A DNA stretch of 64,000 nucleotides, from contig CM073895.1 of NCBI GenBank assembly GCA_037176705.1, positions 106,900,551 to 106,964,550 on the forward strand. Reading direction: 5' to 3'. The position numbers and the translations under genes were made by a program. Under the pieces are notes generated by a model that saw only the letters and a list, made by a program, of their open reading frames with translations, had not been told where the DNA came from and did not search any database. This DNA comes from Molossus alvarezi (taxonomy: Eukaryota; Chordata; Mammalia; Chiroptera; Molossidae). This document shows, in pieces, positions 11,765 to 25,489 of this stretch (the stretch's first letter is position 1; each line of letters begins with the position of its first letter).

Positions 11765-13723
11765 TGGAAATCTATACCCTATTCAGTTCTACACACATTC
11801 TTTAAAGTTGTGACCGAATGAATCAGTGTCATTTGGATCCATCATACATTTCACTGTTTGTACCGATTTCCTCAAACAACATAAGGAGTAGATACCTGTT
11901 TTCTCCTGAGAATTCAAAGTAAACGCTTTCCATCATTGTGAAATGCTGGAATTGTACCTTGTTCATGAATGGAATCTCCCGAACCTATCTTTCTAATTCC
12001 CTGTGACAAATTCAGCCTATTTCTTGATAACTGACAAGTACTCAATCCCCTTATTCCAGCCATTAGAACAAAAAAGGGATCAATTTAAAAGAGGGAGTGT
12101 CAGTCTTTGAACAATGGTCATGGATTCACTTGTTTCAAGACTATTTCCCCGAAGATCCTATGGCAATACACTGGAATAGTCAAAAGTGTTCATGACTGGT
12201 GTTCTTTCTGTGCCGAATAATAGAATAACATTCAGTTCAAGAGCACAATGGAAACTTTAATACGGTTGCAGTGTCCAATGAACTTTTCAGTGGCTCCCTG
12301 TTCAAAGAACTGTGTTCCAATAGACAACCTTCTTCAAATAATATCCAAATATTGAGAAAAAGATTCTAGGGCTATACCCGCTTCACACGAAATGGAACCA
12401 CCACTGTTGTACTGTTTTTCAGATTACGTGTTCTTAGTACAGTTGTGGAAAGTATTGATTTAAGGAAATGTGGCTACCTGACTCTTGATAGGTCCTTAGA
12501 TATACTTTTCACTCTAGTTTGATTGTAGGAGAGTGTATACAAACCAAACCTATTCCAAATGAACTGTGTGAGAACTCTTCACTTCAGTGGCACCAAAGTC
12601 ACTTCCATAAAGCCTAGAGCGTGAGGATCCTCAAAGCATCTGTTGTTTTGGTTAAGTGTTTAAGAAATGTCCATTTGTAAAGGTGGAATCACACTTAAAC
12701 TTCGCAGTGTAAGTTTCTTTCCCTTGTTCCAGACAAAGAGACACAAGTCTTGCTGGTGCAGTCTTGGATATCCTGAACTATGGGCAAAACTCTGTGAGAG
12801 CCAGGGGCCACATTCACACAGTGGCATGTTTTTCCCTGGGAAGTTAAGTACCTTTGCAGGGAAAGTGTGAACAAACATGTTCTAGTCAAACAACTGTTGG
12901 AATGAATGAATATTTAAATTTGGGTTAAGTGAATGCACAGATCTTGAGTAACATGAACACTTTAACGTACATACTTCTCGTTTTATAGGGAGATCCAGTC
13001 ATATCATGGAAAGAACCACTAGGACAGAGCACACTTATGTGTAGAATCAAAAGTTATCCCTTTTTGTGTTCTGTGTTGTTCATGGTTTCAAAGATTGGAT
13101 CGTCTTGAAGCCCATTTTTGAAGGCGATACTTGGAAAAAGTTTGGTTTCTGCTGTAGCAGTTGGTTTCACATGATTCTTACTCAGAACAGTTCACCAACG
13201 TATGTCCAAGACTGAATCAATGGACAGATTGATAACTACTGGTGTCACACATGTGCATTCTTGAAGCAGTGAAACTGAACACATCTAAAGTGATGTAGTT
13301 GAAACATTGGTTGTCTCCATGCAAGGAGTAAATCCATGAATTGGAAGACACTGACAATACCAAGGGTTTTTCACATTGAACGTCTCTGTGAATGAGAACA
13401 AGAGGAGTGTTCTAGAGAAAATGCACTTGTGCAGTGGACCTGGGTATCCATTTCAATTACGTACACACTAACTATGCCCGGTGTGCAGGGCATACTTTAC
13501 ATTGGAGTGTCAAACAGTGTTGTAAGTAAATGCAGGTGTCTGCCTTCTTTCGTATGTGACCAGGAAAGTCAACCTGTACTAGTTGACGAGGCAGCCTTTC
13601 CACATACTACCTTTTAGCCCTGCATATGTGTGTTTGCCTGGAAGTGTCTATGAGTCATCTTGATATCCAACAAAGGCTGGGCTGCAGAAATCCAACACAT
13701 TGGTTAGGGCAATGTTCAGGTCA
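11765..13723 (+). repeat. Satellite unit 7
   Basis: 1,959 bp; box 12376-12392. State: short, T, GACAACC, class S, ttcacc, tgtgtttg. It nearly equals units 2 and 9, with a private gatatcctg near 12770. Confidence 0.97.
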
Positions 13724-15685
13724 TGGAAATCTATACCCTATTCAGTTCTACACACATTCTTTAAAGTTGTGACCGAATGAATCAGTGTCATTCTTGGATC
13801 CATCATACATTTCACTGTTTGTACCGATTTCCTCAAACAACATAAGGAGAAGATACCTGTTTTCTCCTGAGAATTCAAAGTAAACGCTTTCCATCATTGT
13901 GAAATGCTGGAATTGTACCTTGTTCATGAATGGAATCTCCCGAACCTATCTTTCTAATTCCCTGTGACAAATTCAGCCTATTTCTTGATAACTGACAAGT
14001 ACTCAATCCCCTTATTCCAGCCATTAGAACAAAAAAGGGATCAATTTAAAAAAGGGAGTGTCAGTCTTTGAACAATGGTCATGGATTCACTTGTTTCAAG
14101 ACTATTTCCCCGAAGATCCTATGGGAATACACTGGCATAGTCAAAAGTGTTCATGACTGGTGTTCTTTCTGTGCAGAATAATAGAATAACATTCAGTTCA
14201 AGAGCACAATGGAAACCTTAATACGGTTGCAGTGTCCAATGGACTGTTCAGTGGCTCCCTGTTCAAAGAAATGTGTTCCAATAGACGACCTTCTTCAAAT
14301 AATATCCAAATATTGAGAAAAAGATTCTAGGGCTATACCCGCTTCACACGAAATGGAACCACCACTGTTGTACTGTTTTTCAGATTACGTGTTCTTAGTA
14401 CAGTTGTGGAAAGTATTGATTTAAGGAAATGTGGCTACCTGACTCTTGATAGGTCCTTAGATATACTTTTCACTCTAGTTTGATTGTAGGAGAGTGTATA
14501 CAAACCAAACCTATTCCAAATGAACTGTGTGAGAACTCTTCACTTCAGTGGCACCAAAGTCACTTCCATAAAGCCTAGAGCGTGAGGATCCTCAAAGCAT
14601 CTGTTGTTTTGGTTAAGTGTTTAAGAAATGTCCATTTGTAAAGGTGGAATCACACTTAAACTTCGCAGTGTAAGTTTCTTTCCCTTGTTCCAGACAAAGA
14701 GACACAAGTCTTTCTGGTGCTGTCTTGGATATACTGAACTATGGGCAAAACTCTGTGAGAGCCAGGGGCCACATTCACTCAGTGGCATGTTTTTCCCTGG
14801 GAAGTTAAGTACCTTTGCAGGGAAAGTGTGAACAAACATGTTCTAGTCAAACAACTGTTGGAATGAATCAATATTTCCATTTGGGTTAAGTGAATGCACA
14901 GATCTTGAGTAACATGAACACTTTAACGTACATACTTCTCGTTTTATAGGGAGATCCAGTCATATCATGGAAAGAACCACTAGGACAGAGCACACTTATG
15001 TGTAGAATCAAAAGTTATCCCTTTTTGTGTTCTGTGTTGTTCATGGTTTCAAAGATTGGATCGTCTTGAAGCCCATTTTTGAAGGCGATACTTGGAAAAA
15101 GTTTGGTTTCTGCTGTAGCAGTTGGTTTCACATGATTCTTACTCAGAACAGTGAACCAACGTATGTCCAAGACTGAATCAATGGAAAGATTGATAACTAC
15201 TGGTGTCACGTATGTGCATACTTGAAGCAGTGAAACTGAACACATCTACAGTGATTTAGTTGAAGCATTGGTTGTCTCCATGCAAGGAGTAAATCCATGA
15301 ATTGGAAGACACTGACAATACCAAGGGTTTTTCACATTGAACATCTCTGTGAATGAGAACAAGAGGAGTGTTCTAGAGAAAATGCACTTGTGCAGTGGAC
15401 CTGGGTATCCATTTCAATTACTTACACACTAACTATGCCCGGTGTGCAGGGCATACTTTACATTGGAGTGTCAAACAGTGTTGTAAGTAAATGCAGGTGT
15501 CTGCCTTCTTTCCTATGTGACCAGCAAAGTCAACCTGTACTAGTTGATGAGGCAGCCTTTCCACATACTACCTTTTAGCCCTGCATATGTGTTGTTTGCC
15601 TGGAAGTGTCTATGAGTCATCTTGATATCCAACAAAGGCTGGGCTGCAGAAATCAAACACATTGGTTAGGGCAATGTTCAGGTCA
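13724..15685 (+). repeat. Satellite unit 8
   Basis: 1,962 bp; box 14337-14353. State: long, A, GACGACC, class F, gtgaacc, tgttgtttg. It carries the same diagnostic states as unit 1. Confidence 0.97.
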
Positions 15686-17644
15686 TGGAAATCTATACCC
15701 TATTCAGTTCTACACACATTCTTTAAAGTTGTGACCGAATGAATCAGTGTCATTTGGATCCATCATACATTTCACTGTTTGTACCGATTTCCTCAAACAA
15801 CATAAGGAGTAGATACCTGTTTTCTCCTGAGAATTCAAAGTAAACGCTTTCCATCATTGTGAAATGCTGGAATTGTACCTTGTTCATGAATGGAATCTCC
15901 CGAACCTATCTTTCTAATTCCCTGTGACAAATTCAGCCTATTTCTTGATAACTGACAAGTACTCAATCCCCTTATTCCAGCCATTAGAACAAAAAAGGGA
16001 TCAATTTAAAAGAGGGAGTGTCAGTCTTTGAACAATGGTCATGGATTCACTTGTTTCAAGACTATTTCCCCGAAGATCCTATGGCAATACACTGGAATAG
16101 TCAAAAGTGTTCATGACTGGTGTTCTTTCTGTGCCGAATAATAGAATAACATTCAGTTCAAGAGCACAATGGAAACTTTAATACGGTTGCAGTGTCCAAT
16201 GAACTTTTCAGTGGCTCCCTGTTCAAAGAACTGTGTTCCAATAGACAACCTTCTTCAAATAATATCCAAATATTGAGAAAAAGATTCTAGGGCTATACCC
16301 GCTTCACACGAAATGGAACCACCTCTGTTGTACTGTTTTTCAGATTACGTGTTCTTAGTACAGTTGTGGAAAGTATTGATTTAAGGAAATGTGGCTACCT
16401 GACTCTTGATAGGTCCTTAGATATACTTTTCACTCTAGTTTGATTGTAGGAGAGTGTATACAAACCAAACCTATTCCAAATGAACTGTGTGAGAACTCTT
16501 CACTTCAGTGGCACCAAAGTCACTTCCATAAAGCCTAGAGCGTGAGGATCCTCAAAGCATCTGTTGTTTTGGTTAAGTGTTTAAGAAATGTCCATTTGTA
16601 AAGGTGGAATCACACTTAAACTTCGCAGTGTAAGTTTCTTTCCCTTGTTCCAGACAAAGAGACACAAGTCTTGCTGGTGCAGTCTTGGATATACTGAACT
16701 ATGGGCAAAACTCTGTGAGAGCCAGGGGCCACATTCACACAGTGGCATGTTTTTCCCTGGGAAGTTAAGTACCTTTGCAGGGAAAGTGTGAACAAACATG
16801 TTCTAGTCAAACAACTGTTGGAATGAATGAATATTTAAATTTGGGTTAAGTGAATGCACAGATCTTGAGTAACATGAACACTTTAACGTACATACTTCTC
16901 GTTTTATAGGGAGATCCAGTCATATCATGGAAAGAACCACTAGGACAGAGCACACTTATGTGTAGAATCAAAAGTTATCCCTTTTTGTGTTCTGTGTTGT
17001 TCATGGTTTCAAAGATTGGATCGTCTTGAAGCCCATTTTTGAAGGCGATACTTGGAAAAAGTTTGGTTTCTGCTGTAGCAGTTGGTTTCACATGATTCTT
17101 ACTCAGAACAGTTCACCAACGTATGTCCAAGACTGAATCAATGGACAGATTGATAACTACTGGTGTCACACATGTGCATTCTTGAAGCAGTGAAACTGAA
17201 CACATCTAAAGTGATGTAGTTGAAACATTGGTTGTCTCCATGCAAGGAGTAAATCCATGAATTGGAAGACACTGACAATACCAAGGGTTTTTCACATTGA
17301 ACGTCTCTGTGAATGAGAACAAGAGGAGTGTTCTAGAGAAAATGCACTTGTGCAGTGGACCTGGGTATCCATTTCAATTACGTACACACTAACTATGCCC
17401 GGTGTGCAGGGCATACTTTACATTGGAGTGTCAAACAGTGTTGTAAGTAAATGCAGGTGTCTGCCTTCTTTCGTATGTGACCAGGAAAGTCAACCTGTAC
17501 TAGTTGACGAGGCAGCCTTTCAACATACTACCTTTTAGCCCTGCATATGTGTGTTTGCCTGGAAGTGTCTATGAGTCATCTTGATATCCAACAAAGGCTG
17601 GGCTGCAGAAATCCAACACATTGGTTAGGGCAATGTTCAGGTCA
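15686..17644 (+). repeat. Satellite unit 9
   Basis: 1,959 bp; box 16297-16313. State: short, T, GACAACC, class S, ttcacc, tgtgtttg. A private A-to-T lies at about 16324, ten bases beyond the CENP-B box and the nearest change to it that I found on that side in any unit. Confidence 0.97.
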
Positions 17645-19606
17645 TGGAAATCTATACCCTATTCAGTTCTACACACATTCTTTAAAGTTGTGACCGAATG
17701 AATCAGTGTCATTCTTGGATCCATCATACATTTCACTGTTTGTACCGATTTCCTCAAACAACATAAGGAGAAGATACCTGTTTTCTCCTGAGAATTCAAA
17801 GTAAACGCTTTCCATCATTGTGAAATGCTGGAATTGTACCTTGTTCATGAATGGAATCTCCCGAACCTATCTTTCTAATTCCCTGTGACAAATTCAGCCT
17901 ATTTCTTGATAACTGACAAGTACTCAATCCCCTTATTCCAGCCATTAGAACAAAAAAGGGATCAATTTAAAAAAGGGAGTGTCAGTCTTTGAACAATGGT
18001 CATGGATTCACTTGTTTCAAGACTATTTCCCCGAAGATCCTATGGGAATACACTGGCATAGTCAAAAGTGTTCATGACTGGTGTTCTTTCTGTGCAGAAT
18101 AATAGAATAACATTCAGTTCAAGAGCACAATGGAAACCTTAATACCGTTGCAGTGTCCAATGGACTGTTCAGTGGCTCCCTGTTCAAAGAAATGTGTTCC
18201 AATAGACGACCTTCTTCAAATAATATCCAAATATTGAGAAAAAGATTCTAGGGCTATACCCGCTTCACACGAAATGGAACCACCACTGTTGTACTGTTTT
18301 TCAGATTACGTGTTCTTAGTACAGTTGTGGAAAGTATTGATTTAAGGAAATGTGGCTACCTGACTCTTGATAGGTCCTTAGATATACTTTTCACTCTAGT
18401 TTGATTGTAGGAGAGTGTATACAAACCAAACCTATTCCAAATGAACTGTGTGAGAACTCTTCACTTCAGTGGCACCAAAGTCACTTCCATAAAGCCTAGA
18501 GCGTGAGGATCCTCAAAGCATCTGTTGTTTTGGTTAAGTGTTTAAGAAATGTCCATTTGTAAAGGTGGAATCACACTTAAACTTCGCAGTGTAAGTTTCT
18601 TTCCCTTGTTCCAGACAAAGAGACACAAGACTTGCTGGTGCAGTCTTGGATATACTGAACTATGGGCAAAACTCTGTGAGAGCCAGGGGCCACATTCACT
18701 CAGTGGCATGTTTTTCCCTGGGAAGTTAAGTACCTTTGCAGGGAAAGTGTGAACAAACATGTTCTAGTCAAACAACTGTTGGAATGAATGAATATTTCCA
18801 TTTGGGTTAAGTGAATGCACAGATCTTGAGTAACATGAACACTTTAACGTACATACTTCTCGTTTTATAGGGAGATCCAGTCATATCATGGAAAGAACCA
18901 CTAGGACAGAGCACACTTATGTGTAGAATCAAAAGTTATCCCTTTTTGTGTTCTGTGTTGTTCATGGTTTCGAAGATTGGATCGTCTTGAAGCCCATTTT
19001 TGAAGGCGATACTTGGAAAAAGTTTGGTTTCTGCTGTAGCAGTTGGTTTCACATGATTCTTACTCAGAACAGTTCACCAACGTATGTCCAAGACTGAATC
19101 AATGGACAGATTGATAACTACTGGTGTCACACATGTGCATTCTTGAAGCAGTGAAACTGAACACATCTAAAGTGATGTAGTTGAAACATTGGTTGTCTCC
19201 ATGCAAGGAGTAAATCCATGAATTGGAAGACACTGACAATACCAAGGGTTTTTCACATTGAACGTCTCTGTGAATGAGAACAAGAGGAGTGTTCTAGAGA
19301 AAATGCACTTGTGCAGTGGACCTGGGTATCCATTTCAATTACGTACACACTAACTATGCCCGGTGTGCAGGGCATACTTTACATTGGAGTGTCAAACAGT
19401 GTTGTAAGTAAATGCAGGTGTCTGCCTTCTTTCGTATGTGACCAGGAAAGTCAACCTGTACTAGTTGACGAGGCAGCCTTTCAACATACTACCTTTTAGC
19501 CCTGCATATGTGTTGTTTGCCTGGAAGTGTCTATGAGTCATCTTGATATCCAACAAAGGCTGGGTTGCAGAAATCAAACACATTGGTTAGCGCAGTGTTC
19601 AGGTCA
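17645..19606 (+). repeat. Satellite unit 10
   Basis: 1,962 bp; box 18258-18274. State: long, A, GACGACC, class T, ttcacc, tgttgtttg, ending in ttagcgcagtg. It is the last unit in the window with GACGACC, so it closes the left sub-array. Confidence 0.97.
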
Positions 19607-21568
19607 TGGAAATCTATACCCTATTCAGTTCTACACACATTCTTTAAAGTTGTGACCGAATGAATCAGTGTCATTCTTGGATCCATCATACATTTCACTG
19701 TTTGGACCGATTTCCTCAAACAACATAAGGAGTAGATACCTGTTTTCTCCTGAGAATTCAAAGTAAACGCTTTCCATCATTGTGAAATGCTGGAATTGTA
19801 CCTTGTTCATGAATGGAATCTCCCGAACCTGTCTTTCAAATTCCCTGTGACAAATTCAGCCTATTTCTTGATAACGGACAAGTACTCAATCCCCTTATTC
19901 CAGCCATTAGAACAAAAAAGGGATCAATTTAAAAGAGGGACTGTCAGTCTTTGAACAATGGTCATGGATTCACTTGTTTCAAGACTATTTCCCCGAAGAA
20001 CCTATGGGAATACACTGGCATAGTCAAAAGTGTTCATGACTGGTGTTCTTTCTGTGCAAAATAATAGAATAACATTCAGTTCAAGAGCAGAATGGAAACC
20101 TTAATACGGATGCAGTGTCCAATGGACTGTTCAGTGGCTCCCTGTTCAAAGAACTGTGTTCCAATAGACAACCTTCTTCAAATAATATCCAAATATTGAG
20201 AAAAAGATTCTAGGGCTATACCCGCTTCACACGAAATGGAACCACCACTGTTGTTCAGTTTTTCAGATTACGTGTTCTTAGTACAGTTGTGGAAAGTATT
20301 GATTTAAGGAAATGTGGCTACCTGACTCTTGATAGGTCCTTAGATATACTTTTCACTCTAGTTTGATTGTAGGAGAGTGTATACAAACCAAACCTATTCC
20401 AAATGAACTGTGTTAGAACTCTACACTTCAGTGGCACCAAAGTCACTTCCATAAAGCCTAGAGCGTGAGGATCCTCAAAGCATCTGTTGTTTTGGTTAAG
20501 TGTTTAAGAAATGTCCATTTGTAAAGGTGGAATCACACTGAAACTTCGCAGTGTAAGTTTCTTTCCCTTGTTCCAGACAAAGAGACACAAGTCTTTCTGG
20601 TGCTGTCTTGGATATACTGAACTATGGGCAAAACTCTGTGAGAGCCAGGGGCCACATTCACTCAGTGGCATGTTTTTCCCTGGGAAGTTAAGTAACTTTG
20701 CAGGGAAAGTGTGAACAAACATGTTCTAGTCAAACAACTGTTGGAATGAATCAATATTTCCATTTGGGTTAAGTGAATGCACAGATCTTGAGTAACATGA
20801 ACACTTTAACGTACATACTTCTCGTTTTATAGGGAGATCCAGTCATATCATGGAAAGAACCACTAGGACAGAGCACACTTATGTGTAGAATCAAAAGTTA
20901 TCCCTTTTTGTGTTCTGTGTTGTTCATGGTTTCAAAGATTGGATCGTCTTGAAGCCCATTTTTGAAGGCGATACTTGGAAAAAGTTTGGTTTCTGCTGTA
21001 GCAGTTGGTTTCACATGATTCTTACTCAGAACAGTGAACCAACGTATGTCCAAGACTGAATCAATGGAAAGATTGATAACTACTGGTGTCACGTATGTGC
21101 ATACTTGAAGCAGTGAAACTGAACACATCTACAGTGATTTAGTTGAAGCATTGGTTGTCTCCATGCAAGGAGTAAATCCATGAATTGGAAGACACTGACA
21201 ATACCAAGGGTTTTTCACATTGAACATCTCTGTGAATGAGAACAAGAGGAGTGTTCTAGAGAAAATGCACTTGTGCAGTGGACCTGGGTATCCATTTCAA
21301 TTACTTACACACTAACTATGCCCGGTGTGCAGGGCATACTTTACATTGGAGTGTCAAACAGTGTTGTAAGTAAATGCAGGTGTCTGCCTTCTTTCCTATG
21401 TGACCAGCAAAGTCAACCTGTACTAGTTGATGAGGCAGCCTTTCCACATACTACCTTTTAGCCCTGCATATGTGTTGTTTGCCTGGAAGTGTCTATGAGT
21501 CATCTTGATATCCAACAAAGGCTGGGCTGCAGAAATCAAACACATTGGTTAGGGCAATGTTCAGGTCA
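19607..21568 (+). repeat. Satellite unit 11
   Basis: 1,962 bp; box 20220-20236. State: long, T, GACAACC, class F, gtgaacc, tgttgtttg. Its first half carries variants absent from units 1-10 (tttggaccg, gataacgg, gactgtcag, ttgttcagttt); its second half resembles unit 1. It looks like a recombinant at the edge of the left sub-array. Confidence 0.97.
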
Positions 21569-23528
21569 TGGAAATCTATACCCTATTCAGTTCTACACAC
21601 ATTCTTTAAAGTTGTGACCGAATGAATCAGTGTCATTTGGATCCATCATACATTTCACTGTTTGTACCGATTTCCTCAAACAACATAAGGAGTAGATACC
21701 TGTTTTCTCCTGAGAATTCAAAGTAAACGCTTTCCATCATTGTGAAATGCTGGAATTGTACCTTGTTCATGAATGGAATCTCCCGAACCTATCTTTCTAA
21801 TTCCCTGTGACAAATTCAGCCTATTTCTTGATAACTGACAAGTACTCAATCCCCTTATTCCAGCCATTAGAACAAAAAAGGGATCAATTTAAAAGAGGGA
21901 GTGTCAGTCTTTGAACAATGGTCATGGATTCACTTGTTTCAAGACTATTTCCCCGAAGATCCTATGGCAATACACTGGCATAGTCAAAAGTGTTCATGAC
22001 TGGTGTTCTTTCTGTGCCGAATAATAGAATAACATTCAGTTCAAGAGCACAATGGAAACTTTAATACGGTTGCAGTGTCCAATGAACTTTTCAGTGGCTC
22101 CCTGTTCAAAGAACTGTGTTCCAATAGACAACCTTCTTCAAATAATATCCAAATATTGAGAAAAAGATTCTAGGGCTATACCCGCTTCACACGAAATGGA
22201 ACCACCACTGTTGTACTGTTTTTCAGATTACGTGTTCTTAGTACAGTTGTGGAAAGTATTGATTTAAGGAAATGTGGCTACCTGACTCTTGATAGGTCCT
22301 TAGATATACTTTTCACTCTAGTTTGATTGTAGGAGAGTGTATACAAACCAAACCTATTCCAAATGAACTGTGTGAGAACTCTTCACTTCAGTGGCACCAA
22401 AGTCACTTCCATAAAGCCTAGAGCGTGAGGATCCTCAAAGCATCTGTTGTTTTGGTTAAGTGTTTAAGAAATGTCCATTTGTAAAGGTGGAATCACACTT
22501 AAACTTCGCAGTGTAAGTTTCTTTCCCTTGTTCCAGACAAAGAGACACAAGTCTTGCTGGTGCAGTCTTGGATATACTGAACTATGGGCAAAACTCTGTG
22601 AGAGCCAGGGGCCACATTCACACAGTGGCATGTTTTTCCCTGGGAAGTTAAGTACCTTTGCAGGGAAAGTGTGAACAAACATGTTCTAGTCAAACAACTG
22701 TTGGAATGAATGAATATTTAAATTTGGGTTAAGTGAATGCACAGATCTTGAGTAACATGAACACTTTAACGTACATACTTCTCGTTTTATAGGGAGATCC
22801 AGTCATATCATGGAAAGAACCACTAGGACAGAGCACACTTATGTGTAGAATCAAAAGTTATCCCTTTTTGTGTTCTGTGTTGTTCATGGATTCAAAGATT
22901 GGATCGTCTTGAAGCCCATTTTTGAAGGCGATACTTGGAAAAAGTTTGGTTTCTGCTGTAGCAGTTGGTTTCACATGATTCTTACTCAGAACAGTTCACC
23001 AACGTATGTCCAAGACTGAATCAATGGACAGATTGATAACTACTGGTGTCACACATGTGCATTCTTGAAGCAGTGAAACTGAACACATCTAAAGTGATGT
23101 AGTTGAAACATTGGTTGTCTCCATGCAAGGAGTAAATCCATGAATTGGAAGACACTGACAATACCAAGGGTTTTTCACATTGAACGTCTCTGTGAATGAG
23201 AACAAGAGGAGTGTTCTAGAGAAAATGCACTTGTGCAGTGGACCTGGGTATCCATTTCAATTACGTACACACTAACTATGCCCGGTGTGCAGGGCATACT
23301 TTACATTGGAGTGTCAAACAGTGTTGTAAGTAAATGCAGGTGTATGCCTTCTTTCGTATGTGACCAGGAAAGTCAACCTGTACTAGTTGACGAGGCAGCC
23401 TTTCAACATACTACCTTTTAGCCCTGCATATGTGTTGTTTGCCTGGAAGTGTCTATGAGTCATCTTGATATCCAACAAAGGCTGGGTTGCAGAAATCAAA
23501 CACATTGGTTAGCGCAGTGTTCAGGTCA
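21569..23528 (+). repeat. Satellite unit 12
   Basis: 1,960 bp; box 22180-22196. State: short, T, GACAACC, class S, ttcacc, tgttgtttg, ending in ttagcgcagtg. Private changes occur near 22890 (catggattc) and 23343 (gtgtatgcc). Confidence 0.97.
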
Positions 23529-25489
23529 TGGAAATCTATACCCTATTCAGCTCTACACACATTCTATAAAGTTGTGACCGAATGAATCAGTGTCATTCTT
23601 GGATCCATCATACATTTCTCTGTTTGGACCGATTTCCTCAAACAACATAAGGAGTAGATACCTGTTTTCTCCTGAGAATTCAAAGTAAACGCTTTCCATC
23701 ATTGTGAAATGCTGGAATTGTACCTTGTTCATGAATGGAATCTCCCGAACCTGTCTTTCTAATTCCCTGTGACAAATTCAGCCTATTTCTTGATAATGGA
23801 CAAGTACTAAATCCCCTTATTCCAGCCATTAGAACAAAAAAGGGATCAATTTAAAAGAGGGACTGTCAGTCTTTGAACAATGGTCATGGATTCACTTGTT
23901 TCAAGACTATTTCCCCGAAGAACCTATGGGAATACACTGGCATAGTCAAAAGTGTTCATGACTGGTGTTCTTTCTGTGCAGAATAATAGAATAACATTCA
24001 GTTCAAGAGCAGAATGGAAACCTTAATACGGATGCAGTGTCCAATGGACTGTTCAGTGGCTCCCTGTTCAAAGAACTGTGTTCCAATAGACAACCTTCTT
24101 CAAATAATATCCAAATATTGAGAAAAAGATTCTAGGGCTATACCCGCTTCACACGAAATGGAACCACCACTGTTGTTCAGTTTTTCAGATTACGTGTTCT
24201 TAGTACAGTTGTGGAAAGTATTGATTTAAGGAAATGTGGCTACCTGACTCTTGATAGGTCCTTAGATATACTTTTCACTCTAGTTTGATTGTAGGAGAGT
24301 GTATACAAACCAAACCTATTCCAAATGAACTGTGTTAGAACTCTTCACTTCAGTGGCACCAAAGTCACTTCCATAAAGCCTAGAGCATGAGGATCCTCAA
24401 AGCATCTGTTGTTTTGGTTAAGTGTTTAAGAAATGTCCATTTGTAAAGGTGGAATCACACTTAAACTTCGCAGTGTAAGTTTCTTTCCCTTGTTCCAGAC
24501 AAAGAGACACAAGTCTTGCTGGTGCAGTCTTGGATATACTGAACTATGGGCAAAACTCTGTGAGAGCCAGGGGCCACATTCACACAGTGGCATGTTTTTC
24601 CCTGGGAAGTTAAGTACCTTTGCAGGGAAAGTGTGAACAAACATGTTCTAGTCAAACAACTGTTGGAATGAATGAATATTTAAATTTGGGTTAAGTGAAT
24701 GCACAGATCTTGAGTAACATGAACACTTTAACGTACATACTTCTCGTTTTATAGGGAGATCCAGTCATATCATGGAAAGAACCACTAGGACAGAGCACAC
24801 TTATGTGTAGAATCAAAAGTTATCCCTTTTTGTGTTCTGTGTTGTTCATGGTTTCAAAGATTGGATCGTCTTGAAGCCCATTTTTGAAGGCGATACTTGG
24901 AAAAAGTTTGGTTTCTGCTGTAGCAGTTGGTTTCACATGATTCTTACTCAGAACAGTGAACCAACGTATGGCCACGACTGAATCAATGGAAAGATTGATA
25001 ACTACTGGTGTCACGTATGTGCATACTTGAAGCAGTGAAACTGAACACATCTACAGTGATTTAGTTGAAGCATTGGTTGTCTCCATGCAAGGAGTAAATC
25101 CATGAATTGGAAGACACTGACAATAACAAGGGTTTTTCACACTGAACATCTCTGTGAATGAGAACAAGAGGAGTGTTCTAGAGAAAATGCACTTGTGCAG
25201 TGGACCTGGGTATCCATTTCAATTAAGTACAAACTAACTATGCCCGGTGTGCAGGGCATACTTTACATTGGAGTGTCAAACAGTGTTGTAAGTAAATGCA
25301 GGTGTCTACCTTCTTTCCTATGTGACCAGCAAAGTCAACCTGTACTACTTGATGAGGCAGCCTTTCCACATACTACCTTTTAGCCCTGCATATGTGTGTT
25401 TGCCTGGAAGTTTCTATGAGTCATCTTGATATCCAACAAAGGCTGGGCTGCAGAAATCAAACACATTGGTTAGGGCAATGTTCAGGTCA
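23529..25489 (+). repeat. Satellite unit 13
   Basis: 1,961 bp; box 24142-24158. State: long, T, GACAACC, class S, four G, gtgaacc followed by tatggccacg, tgtgtttg. Its opening variants (cagctctac, tttctctg, gataatgg) recur only in units 19 and 26, which marks it as the same lineage about 24 kb from unit 19. Confidence 0.97.
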
